From an uncultured Arthrobacter sp. (lineage in GTDB: Bacteria > Actinomycetota > Actinomycetes > Actinomycetales > Micrococcaceae), in assembly GCF_947493765.1 (NCBI RefSeq), contig NZ_CANLSZ010000007.1, positions 1 to 64,000 on the forward strand: DNA of 64,000 nucleotides. Reading direction: 5' to 3'. Shown piece after piece: positions 7,927 to 17,581 of the stretch. The notes below the pieces were generated by a model, which worked only from the letters and a program-made list of their open reading frames with translations, searched no databases and had not been told where the DNA came from. Every line of letters starts with the position of its first letter. The first letter of the stretch is position 1. The position numbers and the translations under genes were made by a program.

Positions 7927-9468
7927 ATGACAACCGCGACCGACGACGTCTCGTGGCTGGCCGCCGTTGACGAGGCCGTGAACACGGCGTTCGCCCGGCC
8001 CACGGAGATCTTCTCCAACATCGTGTTCTTCCCGATCACCATCGGGGATGTCAGCTTTCCCGCCGTGGTGGCCTGGCTCGTCATCGCCGGCATCATCTGC
8101 ACCATCTACTTCGGTGTTCCCCAGTTCCGCGGCCTCAAGGTGGGGTACGAGGTCGTCCGCGGTCGCTATTCCTCGAGGAGCGATCCGGGCGAGGTGCCCC
8201 ACTTCCAGGCACTCACCTCGGCGCTCTCGGGCACCGTGGGGCTCGGCAACATCGCCGGTGTCGGAGCGGCCATGGCGCTCGGCGGTCCCGGTGCTACGTT
8301 CTGGATGATCTGTGCAGGACTGATCGGCATGGCCACGAAGTTCGCGGAGTGCACCCTGGGGGTCAAGTATCGCGAGGTCCACGAGGACGGCTCCGTCAGC
8401 GGTGGCCCGTTCAAGTACCTCCCCATCGCTTTCAGCAAACTCGGACGCATCCCGGCGAAGATCCTCACCGGGATCTTCGCCGTGGCGATCCTCCTGTTCG
8501 GTATCGCGGGCGGCAACATGTTCCAGGCCAACCAGACCTTCGCGCAGGTGCAGAACGTGACCGGCGGTGAGGACGGCTTCCTCGGCAGCGCAGGAGCGGC
8601 GTTCATCTTCGGGATCGTCCTCGCCTTCCTGGTCGCCGTGGTCATCCTCGGAGGCATCAAGTCGATCGGCGCGACCACCTCGCGGCTCGTCCCCTCCATG
8701 GCCGTGGTGTATGTCATCGCCTGCCTCTTCGTGATCATCGTCAACATCGAGCAGGTTCCCGGCGCGTTCGGCGAGATCATCGGGGGGGCCTTCAACCCTC
8801 AGGGTGTCGCCGGAGGCATCCTCGGCGTGCTGATCGTCGGCTTCCAGCGCGCCTCCTTCTCGAACGAGGCGGGCGTCGGATCTGCACCGATCGCCCACTC
8901 GGCCGTGAAGACGCGCCGTCCCGTCAGTGAGGGCTTCGTGGCCCTGTACGAGCCGCTCGTGGACACGGTGCTGATCTGCACCATGACAGCTCTCGCCATC
9001 ATCATTGCCGGTGCCCCCAGCCTGCAGGCCGGCATCGACCAGGTGCAGTCCGGCGGTGCGACCCCCGACGGCGTGATCCTCACCTCCGACGCCTTCGCCA
9101 CGGTGATCCCCTGGTTCCCGATCGTGCTCGCGATCGCCGTCATCCTCTTCGCCTACTCGACGCTCATCACCTGGTCCTACTACGGACTCAAGGCCTGGGA
9201 GTACCTCTTCGGTCGCGGCAAAGCCGCGGAGCTGACGTACAAGATCATCTTCCTGTTCTTCACGGTCGTCGGCTGTGTGCTGACCTTCAGCCAGGTCATC
9301 AGTTTCACCGATGCCGCCCTGTTCGTCTGCGCCTTCATCAACCTGCTCGGCGTGTACTTCCTGCTGCCGGTCATCAAGAAGGAGATGCGCGAGTACCTCG
9401 CGGACCGCAGGAGCGGCAAGCTCCTGGTGCTGGGTATCGAGCAGGATGAGCTCCAGCCCGAGAAATAG
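7927..9468 (+). CDS. Sodium:alanine/glycine symporter family protein (AGCS)
   Basis: Membrane carrier of the AGCS family that couples uptake of small neutral amino acids (alanine, glycine) to sodium entry. The 513 residues contain the family hallmarks GTVGLGNIAGVGAAMALGGPG, FWMICAGLIGMATKFAECTL and the C-terminal YSTLITWSYYGLKAWEYLFG. About ten hydrophobic spans are visible and the length is normal. The ATG at 7927 is chosen on the position of the -10 box at 7910-7915. The gene stands alone between a divergent membrane protein gene and a terminator at 9498-9530. Confidence 0.92.
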   Translation: MTTATDDVSWLAAVDEAVNTAFARPTEIFSNIVFFPITIGDVSFPAVVAWLVIAGIICTIYFGVPQFRGLKVGYEVVRGRYSSRSDPGEVPHFQALTSALSGTVGLGNIAGVGAAMALGGPGATFWMICAGLIGMATKFAECTLGVKYREVHEDGSVSGGPFKYLPIAFSKLGRIPAKILTGIFAVAILLFGIAGGNMFQANQTFAQVQNVTGGEDGFLGSAGAAFIFGIVLAFLVAVVILGGIKSIGATTSRLVPSMAVVYVIACLFVIIVNIEQVPGAFGEIIGGAFNPQGVAGGILGVLIVGFQRASFSNEAGVGSAPIAHSAVKTRRPVSEGFVALYEPLVDTVLICTMTALAIIIAGAPSLQAGIDQVQSGGATPDGVILTSDAFATVIPWFPIVLAIAVILFAYSTLITWSYYGLKAWEYLFGRGKAAELTYKIIFLFFTVVGCVLTFSQVISFTDAALFVCAFINLLGVYFLLPVIKKEMREYLADRRSGKLLVLGIEQDELQPEK

Positions 9469-9497
9469 CACCTGGGACCGACAGGACCCGAACGCAG

Positions 9498-9530
9498 CGA
9501 TGCCCCCGCCGGCCCACGGCGGGGGCATCG
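9498..9530 (+). terminator. Terminator after the AGCS symporter gene
   Basis: A 13-bp perfect stem (CGATGCCCCCGCC with its complement) and a 7-base loop GGCCCAC, placed 30 bases after the stop codon. It separates the symporter gene from the helicase gene, which has its own promoter. Confidence 0.8.
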
Positions 9531-9590
9531 CCGCGTCCGCTCCCTCTCCTCCCACTCCTCCCACTCCGGCGGACTGTCGGGAGAACGGCC

Positions 9591-9596
9591 TAGACT
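9591..9596 (+). promoter_or_regulatory. -10 box of the PcrA helicase gene (leaderless)
   Basis: TAGACT ends nine bases before the ATG at 9606. No Shine-Dalgarno sequence is present, so the message probably begins at or near the start codon. Confidence 0.5.
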
Positions 9597-9605
9597 CGAA
9601 GCACC

Positions 9606-12077
9606 ATGGACATGCTCTTCGATCCCTACGTCTCCCCACCCACGCCCGCCGAGAAGAAACGCGCACGCGAGGCCGCGATGGCGGGCGGGACACCCGCCGG
9701 AGCCGCGCCCGGCGGGGCCCCGGCGCACGTGGCCACCGGCGCAGGAGTGGACGAGCGCCGGGCGCAGGAACTCCTGCTGGGCCTGAATCCCCAGCAGGAG
9801 GACGCCGTCCGGCACGGCGGGTCACCACTGCTGATCGTGGCCGGTGCGGGATCCGGCAAGACGCGCGTGCTGAGCCACCGGATCGCCTATCTGCTGGCCA
9901 CGGGCCGCTCCCACCCCGGACAGATCCTCGCCATCACCTTCACGAACAAGGCGGCCGCCGAGATGCGCGAGCGCATCGAGGGACTGATCGGCGATGTGGC
10001 CAAGCGCATGTGGATCTCCACCTTCCACTCCTCCTGCGTGCGCATCCTCCGCCGCGAGGCCGCATCGGTGGGCCTGAACTCCAACTTCTCCATCTACGAC
10101 TCCGCGGACACCCTGCGCCTGATCACCCTGGTGGCCAAGGGGCTGGATCTCGACCCCAAGAAGTTCGCCCCTAAAGCAATCCAGCACAGGATCTCCGCGC
10201 TGAAGAACGAGCTCGTCGACGAGGAGTCGTTCGCCTCGGACGCCGATCCCACGGATCCGTTCGACCAGGCGGTCGCCGAGGTCTACTCCGGCTACGCGCA
10301 GCGCATGCGCCAGGCGAACGCCATGGACTTCGACGACCTGGTCGCGCAGACGGTCTTCATGTTCCGTGCCTTCCCGGGCGTCGCGGACTACTATCGGCGC
10401 CGGTTCCGTCACGTCCTCGTGGACGAGTACCAGGACACCAACCACGCCCAGTACGCCCTGGTCCGGGAGATCGTCGGCGTACCGGGGGAGTCCAGCGACG
10501 ATCCCGCCGAGCTGACCGTGGTGGGCGACTCCGACCAGTCCATCTACGCCTTCCGCGGAGCGGACGTGCGCAACATCGTGGAGTTCGAGAACGACTACCC
10601 GAGCGCGCGCACCATCCTGCTCGAGCAGAACTACCGGTCCACGCAGAACATCCTCAGCGCGGCCAACGCCGTGATCTCCCGGAATCCGAACCGGCCGGAG
10701 AAGCGGTTGTGGACCGCGGAGGGCAGCGGCGAGAAGATCATCGGCTACGTGGGGGAGAACGAGCACGAGGAAGCTCGCTTCATCTCCGAGGAGATCGACC
10801 GGCTGCAGGACGACGAGGCGGTCCGTCCGGGCGACGTCGCGATCTTCTACCGCACCAACGCGCAGTCGCGGTCCATCGAGGAGATCCTGCTGCGCGTGGG
10901 GCTGCCCTACAAAGTGGTGGGCGGCACACGGTTCTACGAGCGCAAGGAGGTCAAGGACGCCCTCGCCTATCTGCGCGTCCTGGTCAACCAGGACGACGTC
11001 GTCAATCTCCGCCGCATCCTCAACGAGCCCAAGCGCGGCATCGGCGACCGCGCGGAGTACGCCGTCGCAGCCCTGGGGGAGCGTGAGCGGATCAGCTTCA
11101 TGCAGGCACTGCGCCGGGCGCCCGAGGCGCCGGGCCTGGCCACCCGCTCGGTGAACGCCGTCGCGGGCTTCGTGAAGCTCGTCGACGATCTCGCGGAGGT
11201 GGCTGCGGGCTCCGGTGCCGCCGCGGCCCTCGAGGCCGTCCTGGAGCAGACCGGCTATCTCGAGCAGCTGCGCACCAGCAACGATCCCCAGGACGAGTCC
11301 CGCGTGGAGAACCTCGCAGAGCTCGTGGCCGTCCTCCGCGAGTTCGAACGGGACAATCCGGAGGGGACGCTCGGCGACTTCCTGGAACAGGTCTCCCTCG
11401 TGGCCGACGCCGACCAGATCCCGGACGCCCCGGACGGCTCCCAGGCCGAGGTGCAGCGGGCCGTGGAGGAGGCGCGGCGCCAGGGAGTGGTCACGCTCAT
11501 GACCCTGCACACGGCCAAGGGGCTGGAGTTCCCCGTGGTGTTCCTGACCGGCATGGAACAGGGCATCTTCCCGCACCAGCGCTCGGCCACTGATCCCAAG
11601 GAGCTCGCCGAGGAGCGGCGCCTGGCCTACGTCGGGCTCACCCGCGCCCGGCAGCGCCTCTACATCACACGCTCCGAGGTGCGCAGCATGTGGGGTCAGA
11701 GCCAGTACAACCCGGAGAGCCAGTTCGTCGGCGAGATCCCGGCGGAACTGATCGACTGGAAGCGGGAGGGCGCCGCGAAGCCAGCCTGGACCACCGGCGG
11801 CAGCATCGGCGGGCCCCGGTTCAGCGGTTCGTACTGGGGTGCCGGCGGGGGAGGCTTCACCGGCGGGACGGCGCCGGCGAAGGCCATCGGCCGCGTCCAG
11901 CCGCAGAAGGAGGTCCTCTCCGTGGCCGTGGGCGACACGGTCAACCACGCGAGCTTCGGCGACGGTACGGTGCTCTCCGTGGAGGGTGCCGGCGACAAGA
12001 CGGTGGCGAAGGTCCGCTTCGACGTCGGCGAGAAGCGGTTGCTGCTGCGGTACGCCCCGCTGACGAAGGTGGCCTGA
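9606..12077 (+). CDS. pcrA: ATP-dependent DNA helicase PcrA/UvrD1
   Basis: Superfamily 1A 3'-5' helicase used in nucleotide excision repair, replication fork rescue and removal of RNA polymerase or RecA from DNA. The 823 residues carry Walker A GAGSGKT, motif Ia ITFTNKAAAEM, Walker B DEYQDTN, motif III GDSDQSIYAFRGA, motif IV QNYRS, motif V LHTAKGLEFP and motif VI VGLTRARQRL. The final 50 residues (VGDTVNHASFGDGTVLSV) are the Tudor-like tail of PcrA/UvrD that binds RNA polymerase. An N-terminal 55-residue extension is typical of actinobacterial orthologues. Start is fixed by the nearby -10 box. Confidence 0.95.
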   Translation: MDMLFDPYVSPPTPAEKKRAREAAMAGGTPAGAAPGGAPAHVATGAGVDERRAQELLLGLNPQQEDAVRHGGSPLLIVAGAGSGKTRVLSHRIAYLLATGRSHPGQILAITFTNKAAAEMRERIEGLIGDVAKRMWISTFHSSCVRILRREAASVGLNSNFSIYDSADTLRLITLVAKGLDLDPKKFAPKAIQHRISALKNELVDEESFASDADPTDPFDQAVAEVYSGYAQRMRQANAMDFDDLVAQTVFMFRAFPGVADYYRRRFRHVLVDEYQDTNHAQYALVREIVGVPGESSDDPAELTVVGDSDQSIYAFRGADVRNIVEFENDYPSARTILLEQNYRSTQNILSAANAVISRNPNRPEKRLWTAEGSGEKIIGYVGENEHEEARFISEEIDRLQDDEAVRPGDVAIFYRTNAQSRSIEEILLRVGLPYKVVGGTRFYERKEVKDALAYLRVLVNQDDVVNLRRILNEPKRGIGDRAEYAVAALGERERISFMQALRRAPEAPGLATRSVNAVAGFVKLVDDLAEVAAGSGAAAALEAVLEQTGYLEQLRTSNDPQDESRVENLAELVAVLREFERDNPEGTLGDFLEQVSLVADADQIPDAPDGSQAEVQRAVEEARRQGVVTLMTLHTAKGLEFPVVFLTGMEQGIFPHQRSATDPKELAEERRLAYVGLTRARQRLYITRSEVRSMWGQSQYNPESQFVGEIPAELIDWKREGAAKPAWTTGGSIGGPRFSGSYWGAGGGGFTGGTAPAKAIGRVQPQKEVLSVAVGDTVNHASFGDGTVLSVEGAGDKTVAKVRFDVGEKRLLLRYAPLTKVA

Positions 12078-12092
12078 CGAAGGTGGCCTGAC
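12060..12092. repeat. 14-bp tandem duplication across the pcrA stop codon
   Basis: The unit CTGACGAAGGTGGC occurs twice back to back, followed by a further CTGAC. The first copy encodes the last residues LTKVA and the stop; the second lies just past it, duplicating the gene end. This looks like a replication-slippage product. Confidence 0.85.
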
Positions 12093-12278
12093 AGGGGCGC
12101 GGTACGCCGTCGGGCCACCCCGCACGGCTGCGGCGACTCAACGAACGGCGGCGGATTTCTACGCCGGATAGAACTGTGGCCTTCCTCACCGAACCGCTAG
12201 TCTGTGAAAGGCCCCAGCGCCGGGAGGACTACAGTTCCCTCTTGTAAACCGACTTCGACGTAGAAGGACACGAGCTAA

Positions 12279-13445
12279 GTGGACCTGTTTGAATATCAGG
12301 CGCGCGATCTCTTTGAGGCACACGGCGTCCCCGTGCTCGCCGGCATCGTGGCGCACACCGCAGAAGAAGCACAGGCAGCGGCCGAGAAGATCGGCGGAGT
12401 CGTCGTCGTCAAGGCCCAGGTCAAGGTGGGCGGTCGCGGAAAGGCTGGCGGCGTCAAGGTCGCCAAGACCCCCGACGAGGCCCGTTCCTACGCCTCCGAC
12501 ATCCTCGGGATGGACATCAAGGGCCACACCGTCCAGCGCGTCATGATCGCCCAGGGTGCCGACATCGCCGAGGAGTACTACTTCTCCGTGCTGCTCGACA
12601 GGTCCAATCGCAACTACCTCGCCATGTGCTCCGTCGAGGGCGGCGTCGAGATCGAACAGCTCGCCGTCGAGCGCCCCGACGCCCTGGCCCGCGTCGCGAT
12701 CGACGCAGGGACCGGGATCGACCGGGCGAAGGCCGAGGAGATCGTGGACGCCGCCGGGTTCGCCCCCGAGGTCCGCGACGGTGTCATCCACACCATCCTG
12801 AAGCTGTGGGACGTCTTCGTGAAGGAGGACGCCACGCTCGTGGAGGTCAACCCGCTCGTGAAGACCGGCGACGGGGAGATCCTCGCCCTCGACGGCAAGG
12901 TCACCATCGACGAGAACGCCGGTTTCCGCCAGCCGGGCCACGCCGAGCTGGAGGACAAGGACGCCGCCGATCCGCTCGAGGCCAAGGCCAAGGAGCACGA
13001 TCTCAACTACGTCAAGCTCGACGGCCAGGTGGGCATCATCGGCAACGGCGCGGGGCTCGTCATGTCCACGCTCGACGTCGTCGCCTACGCGGGCGAGGCC
13101 CACGGGGGCGTGCGGCCGGCCAACTTCCTTGACATCGGCGGCGGAGCCTCCTCCGAGATCATGGCCGCCGGTCTCGACGTCATCCTGAACGACACCCAGG
13201 TGGAGAGCGTGTTCGTCAACGTCTTCGGCGGCATCACGGCGTGCGACGCCGTCGCCAACGGGATCGTCAAGGCCCTCGAGATCCTCGGCGACGAGGCGAA
13301 CAAGCCCCTCGTGGTCCGACTCGACGGCAACAAGGTCGAGGAGGGCCGGCGCATCCTCGCCGAGGCGAACCACCCGCTGGTCACCCTCGCCGACACCATG
13401 GACGAAGGCGCCGACAAGGCCGCCGCGCTCGCCTACGGAAAGTAA
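12279..13445 (+). CDS. sucC: Succinyl-CoA synthetase, beta subunit
   Basis: Nucleotide-binding subunit of succinyl-CoA synthetase, which converts succinyl-CoA to succinate in the TCA cycle with formation of ATP or GTP. The 388-residue product starts with the family sequence [18 protein letters not shown], has the ATP-grasp loop GGRGKAGG near residue 50 and the C-terminal CoA-ligase block [20 protein letters not shown] at 12279 is the start, preceded by GAAGGA and matching the canonical N-terminus. A -10-like TAGTCT is at 12198-12203. It is followed 10 bases later by sucD and they form one operon. Confidence 0.97.
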   Translation: MDLFEYQARDLFEAHGVPVLAGIVAHTAEEAQAAAEKIGGVVVVKAQVKVGGRGKAGGVKVAKTPDEARSYASDILGMDIKGHTVQRVMIAQGADIAEEYYFSVLLDRSNRNYLAMCSVEGGVEIEQLAVERPDALARVAIDAGTGIDRAKAEEIVDAAGFAPEVRDGVIHTILKLWDVFVKEDATLVEVNPLVKTGDGEILALDGKVTIDENAGFRQPGHAELEDKDAADPLEAKAKEHDLNYVKLDGQVGIIGNGAGLVMSTLDVVAYAGEAHGGVRPANFLDIGGGASSEIMAAGLDVILNDTQVESVFVNVFGGITACDAVANGIVKALEILGDEANKPLVVRLDGNKVEEGRRILAEANHPLVTLADTMDEGADKAAALAYGK

Positions 13446-13455
13446 AGGTTTCCCC

Positions 13456-14358
13456 ATGTCTATCTATCTCAACAAGGACTCACGGGTCATCGTCCAGGGC
13501 ATCACGGGCGGCGAGGGCACCAAGCACACCGCCCTCATGCTCAAGGCCGGCACCCAGGTGGTCGGTGGCGTGAACGCCCGCAAGGCGGGCACGTCCGTCA
13601 CGCACGACGACGTCACCCTGCCCGTCTTCGGCACGGTCGAGGAAGCCATGAAGGAGACCGGCGCCGACGTGTCGATCGTCTTCGTGCCGCCGGCCTTCAC
13701 GAAGGACGCCGTGGTGGAGGCCATCGAGGCCGGGATCGGGCTCGTCGTCGTCATCACCGAGGGCGTCCCCGTCCAGGACTCGGCCGAGTTCTGGGCCCTC
13801 GCCCAGTCGAAGGTCGACGCCGACGGCAAGCAGGTCACGCGCATCATCGGCCCGAACTGCCCGGGCATCATCACGCCGGGGGAGTCTCTCGTGGGCATCA
13901 CCCCCGCGAACATCACCGGCAAGGGGGGCGTAGGTCTCGTCTCGAAGTCCGGCACCCTGACCTACCAGATGATGTTCGAACTGCGCGATCTGGGCTTCTC
14001 GACGGCCATCGGCATCGGCGGCGACCCCGTGATCGGCACCACCCACATCGACGCCCTCGAGGCGTTCGAGGCGGATCCCGAGACCAAGGCGATCGTGATG
14101 ATCGGGGAGATCGGCGGCGACGCCGAGGAGCGCGCGGCCGAGTTCATCAAGGCGAACGTCACGAAGCCCGTGGTGGGCTACGTGGCCGGGTTCACCGCAC
14201 CGGAGGGCAAGACCATGGGCCACGCAGGTGCCATCGTCTCCGGCTCCGCGGGCACGGCCCAGGCCAAGAAGGAGGCGCTCGAGGCCGCCGGCGTCAAGGT
14301 CGGCAAGACGCCGTCGGAGACCGCGAGCCTCCTCCGTGAGGTCTACGCAAGCCTCTGA
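13456..14358 (+). CDS. sucD: Succinyl-CoA synthetase, alpha subunit
   Basis: CoA-binding, phosphohistidine-bearing subunit that pairs with SucC. The 300-residue protein has the N-terminal CoA fold ([18 protein letters not shown]), the segment [12 protein letters not shown] and the block [14 protein letters not shown], whose histidine is transiently phosphorylated. The length matches the family. It ends the operon, with a strong terminator 24 bases after the stop. Confidence 0.97.
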   Translation: MSIYLNKDSRVIVQGITGGEGTKHTALMLKAGTQVVGGVNARKAGTSVTHDDVTLPVFGTVEEAMKETGADVSIVFVPPAFTKDAVVEAIEAGIGLVVVITEGVPVQDSAEFWALAQSKVDADGKQVTRIIGPNCPGIITPGESLVGITPANITGKGGVGLVSKSGTLTYQMMFELRDLGFSTAIGIGGDPVIGTTHIDALEAFEADPETKAIVMIGEIGGDAEERAAEFIKANVTKPVVGYVAGFTAPEGKTMGHAGAIVSGSAGTAQAKKEALEAAGVKVGKTPSETASLLREVYASL

Positions 14359-14382
14359 GTGGGTCTCCACCCGCACCGACCG

Positions 14383-14414
14383 AGGACAGCCTCCCCCACG
14401 GGGGAGGCTGTCCT
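14383..14414 (+). terminator. Terminator after sucCD
   Basis: A 15-bp perfect stem (AGGACAGCCTCCCCC with its complement) around a two-base centre, immediately after sucD. The extreme GC content of the stem and its position mark it as the operon terminator. Confidence 0.85.
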
Positions 14415-14447
14415 GCTGCGTGCCCGGGTCGGCGGAGCGGTGAGCAC

Positions 14448-15863
14448 GTGAGAGGGAACGACGTCGCCGCGCCCGGCACCGATGCGCGGGCCCGGCGCGG
14501 GGCGCTGCGGCGCGTGACGTGGGTGGCGACCCTGGGTGGGCTGCTCTTCGGCTTCGACACCGGCGTCATCAACGGTGCACTGCCCTTCATGGCCGATGAC
14601 CTCCGGCTCACCGCCCTCACCGAGGGACTCGTGGCGAGCTCGCTGGTGCTCGGCGCCGCGTTCGGTGCCCTCGCGGGAGGCCGCCTCGCCGATGCCTACG
14701 GCCGCCGGAGGATGATCCTCGTCCTCGCCGTGATCTTCCTCCTCGGTGCGCTGGGGTCCGCCCTCGCGCCCGATGTGACGGTCATGGTGATCGTCCGCTT
14801 CGTCCTCGGCCTGGCTGTGGGAGGGGCGTCGGTGATGGTGCCGATCTTCCTCGCGGAGGTGTCCCCGGCGGGCCGGCGCGGGCAGGTGGTCACCCGCAAC
14901 GAACTGATGATCGTGGCCGGGCAGCTGCTGGCCTTCAGCTCCAGCGCGTTCCTCGGGAACGTCTTCGGGGACAACCACGGGATCTGGCGCTGGATGCTCG
15001 TCCTCGCGACGCTGCCGGCGATCGGGCTCTGGATCGGGATGCACGTGGTCCCCGAGAGCCCGCGCTGGCTCGCCGCACACGGCGTCGCCGGAGCAGCGCT
15101 GCGGGTCCTGCAGACCCTGCGCCCGCCCGAGGAGGCGCGTCGGGAGTACGACGAGATCAGGCAGGCCGCGGCCGAGGACCGTCTGCGGGACAGGGCGTCC
15201 CTGCGCGACCTGCGTGAGCCCTGGCTCAGGAGGGTCCTCGTGGTCGGTCTCGGACTCGCGGTGATCCAGCAGATCACGGGCGTCAACGCGATCATGTACT
15301 ACGGCACGCAGATCCTCGTCGACGCCGGCTTCGGGACCCGGTCGGCCCTGACGGCGAACATCGCCAACGGTATCGTCTCCGTGGCCGCCACCTTCGTGGG
15401 CATCTGGCTGCTGGGCCGCGTGGGACGCCGGCCCATGCTGCTCGTGGGCCAGCTCGGAACGACGTCGGCCCTCTTCGGCATCGGCCTCGTGGCCCTGCTC
15501 GTCGCCGAGGGAGCGCTGCGGGGCCTCCTGGTCCTGGCGCTCACGGTGACCTTCCTCGCCTTCCAGCAGGGCTCCATCTCGCCGGTGACCTGGCTGATGC
15601 TCTCCGAGATCTTCCCCATGCGCGTGCGGGGACTCGGGATGGGAGCGGCGGTGTTCGTCCTCTGGATGGTCAACTTCACGGTGAGCCTCACCTTCCCCAC
15701 CCTGGTCGCCGGGATCGGCCTCTCGAGCACCTTCTTCGTCTTCGGCGTCCTCGGTATCGCAGCGATCGTCTTCGCCAGCCGGTACATCCCCGAGACGCGG
15801 GGCAGGAGCCTGGAGGACCTGGAGAGCGGCTTCAGGGCCGCGGCCGACCACTCCCCGAGGTAG
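14448..15863 (+). CDS. MFS transporter, sugar porter family
   Basis: Twelve-span proton symporter of the sugar porter family (XylE/AraE/GalP relatives). Diagnostic motifs are GGRLADAYGRRR between spans 2 and 3, PESPRWL after span 6, QQITGVNAIMYYG in span 7 and PETRGRSLEDLE after span 12. The 471-residue length is typical. GTG at 14448 is taken as the start. No sugar-catabolic gene is adjacent, so the substrate (pentose, hexose or inositol) is open. The following gene is a disrupted alcohol dehydrogenase in the same direction, about 70 bases on. Confidence 0.92.
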   Translation: MRGNDVAAPGTDARARRGALRRVTWVATLGGLLFGFDTGVINGALPFMADDLRLTALTEGLVASSLVLGAAFGALAGGRLADAYGRRRMILVLAVIFLLGALGSALAPDVTVMVIVRFVLGLAVGGASVMVPIFLAEVSPAGRRGQVVTRNELMIVAGQLLAFSSSAFLGNVFGDNHGIWRWMLVLATLPAIGLWIGMHVVPESPRWLAAHGVAGAALRVLQTLRPPEEARREYDEIRQAAAEDRLRDRASLRDLREPWLRRVLVVGLGLAVIQQITGVNAIMYYGTQILVDAGFGTRSALTANIANGIVSVAATFVGIWLLGRVGRRPMLLVGQLGTTSALFGIGLVALLVAEGALRGLLVLALTVTFLAFQQGSISPVTWLMLSEIFPMRVRGLGMGAAVFVLWMVNFTVSLTFPTLVAGIGLSSTFFVFGVLGIAAIVFASRYIPETRGRSLEDLESGFRAAADHSPR

Positions 15864-15935
15864 GGCCACGCCCCCGCGGCTTGTACTGTCGGAAGGGGAC
15901 ATCGATTCCATCAGGCAGAGCTTCGAGGAGAGACC

Positions 15936-16992
15936 ATGCGCGCCACCATCATCCACGGGCCCGGCGACATCCGTGTCGAGGACCGGGACTATCCGGAGAT
16001 CGTCCGCCCCACCGACGCGGTCGTCAGGGTCACCGCGTCCTGCGTCTGCGGGTCCGATCTGTGGCCGTACCGCGGTGTCCGGCCCACCAAGGAGCCCAAG
16101 GCGATCGGGCACGAGTTCATCGGCGTCGTGGAAGCCGTCGGTGACGGCGTCCGCGACGTGGGTGTCGGCGACTTCGTGATCGCGCCGTTCGTGGACAGCT
16201 GCGGAACCTGCCCCCCCGTGCCTCGACGGGGTCACCGTGGCCTGCGACCACCTCACCGGATGGGGCAGCACCGACGAGCACGGCCACTACGTGCAGGGCG
16301 CCCAGGGCGAGGCCGTGCGCGTCCCGCAGGCGGACGGGACACTGCGCGTCGTCGAGGGTGTCACCGAGCCGGACGACGCCCTCACGGCCAGCCTGCTCAC
16401 CCTCTCGGACGTCATGTCCACGGGCCACCACGCCGCGGTCTCGGCGAACGTGGGCCCGGGCCGCACCGTCGTCGTCGTGGGCGATGGCGCCGTGGGTCTG
16501 TGCGGGGTGCTGGCCGCGAAGCGTCTCGGCGCGGAGCGCATCATCGCCATGTCCCGCCACGAGGACCGCCAGGCGCTGGCCCGGGAGTTCGGCGCCACGG
16601 ACATCGTCGCCGAGCGCGGGGACGAGGGCGTGGCGAAGGTCCGCGAACTGCTCGGCGGTGTCCTCGCCGACTCGGTGCTCGAGTGCGTCGGGACCAAGGA
16701 GTCCATGGACCAGGCGCTGCGCAGCACGCGCCCGGGCGGCAACCTCGGCTTCGTGGGTGTTCCTGCCGGGGGGCCGGAGCTTCCCGTCGGCTATCTCTTC
16801 GCGAAGAACATCACCGTGGGCGGCGGCATGGCACCGGCCCACACCTACATCCCGGAACTGCTGAAGGACGTCCTCGACGGGACGATCAACCCCGGGCTGG
16901 TGTTCGACGTCGTGATGCCCCTCGAGGATGCCGCCGAGGCGTACCGGGCGATGGACGAGCGGCGCGCCATCAAGGTGCTGCTGAAGCCCTGA
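15936..16992 (+). pseudogene. Zinc-dependent alcohol dehydrogenase, frameshifted
   Basis: A medium-chain dehydrogenase/reductase split over two frames. Frame one begins MRATIIHGPG at 15936 with the catalytic-zinc motif CVCGSD and the GHEF motif, and runs to CGTCPP. The matching continuation (LDGVTVACDHLTGWG and the Rossmann segment VVVVGDGAVGLCG) is in the next frame to the stop at 16992. The break is a run of seven C at 16211-16217; six would restore one continuous frame of about 351 codons. It falls inside the structural-zinc lobe, between the second and third zinc cysteines, so the gene as read cannot make a working enzyme. It may be a base-calling error rather than true decay, since both halves look otherwise intact. 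Confidence 0.88.
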
Positions 16993-17014
16993 TCCCCTGA
17001 TCCCGAGGCCCGGG

Positions 17015-17058
17015 GCCGGACCACGATCGACCCGCACCCGGGCCCGTCGTGGTCCGGC
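17015..17058 (+). terminator. Terminator after the alcohol dehydrogenase gene
   Basis: A 12-bp perfect inverted repeat (GCCGGACCACGA and its complement) separated by 20 bases, placed 23 bases after the dehydrogenase stop and before the -10 box of the next gene. Confidence 0.6.
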
Positions 17059-17094
17059 AGGCCCGCCGGCAGCGTCGGCGTGGACAATGAGGGG

Positions 17095-17565
17095 ATGACG
17101 ACTACTCCCGGTACTGACCCCGCCTACCTCATCTCGCGGGAACGGCTCATCGACGCGCCGGCCGACCGGATCTTCGAGGTCCTCGCCCGGCCCGCCCTGC
17201 ACAGCGTGATCGACGGCTCCGGGACGGTGCGCGGCGAGCAGCCCAATGGCCCCGAGCGCCTCTCGCTCGGTGCCCGGTTCGGCATGGAGATGCGGATCGG
17301 TGCCCCCTACCGGATCCTCAACCGGGTGACCGAGTTCGAGGAGGGCCACCGGATCGCGTGGCGGCACTTCTCCGCGCACGTGTGGCGTTACACCCTCGAA
17401 CCCCGCGGTGATGCCACGCTCGTGCGCGAGGAGTGGGACGGACGGGCGGTGCCGTGGAGGATCGCCTTCCGGCTCGCGGGCTTCACGCGCCGTCACCCCG
17501 CGAGCATCGAGGCGACCCTCGCGAAGCTCGAGGACCACGTGCTGCAGGAGCAGCGCCGGGGCTGA
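17095..17565 (+). CDS. SRPBCC family protein
   Basis: A 156-residue START/Bet v1-like (SRPBCC) protein, a helix-grip fold that forms a hydrophobic ligand pocket. The N-terminal ISRERLIDAPADRIFEVLARPALHSVIDGSG pattern is the classic polyketide cyclase/dehydrase opening, and FEEGHRIAWRHF fits the central strands. Ligand and catalysis are unknown. ATG at 17095 is preferred to the GTG at 17080 because GACAAT (17083-17088) looks like a -10 box six bases before it, implying a leaderless message. Confidence 0.8.
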   Translation: MTTTPGTDPAYLISRERLIDAPADRIFEVLARPALHSVIDGSGTVRGEQPNGPERLSLGARFGMEMRIGAPYRILNRVTEFEEGHRIAWRHFSAHVWRYTLEPRGDATLVREEWDGRAVPWRIAFRLAGFTRRHPASIEATLAKLEDHVLQEQRRG

Positions 17566-17581
17566 GCCGGGCGCCGGGACG

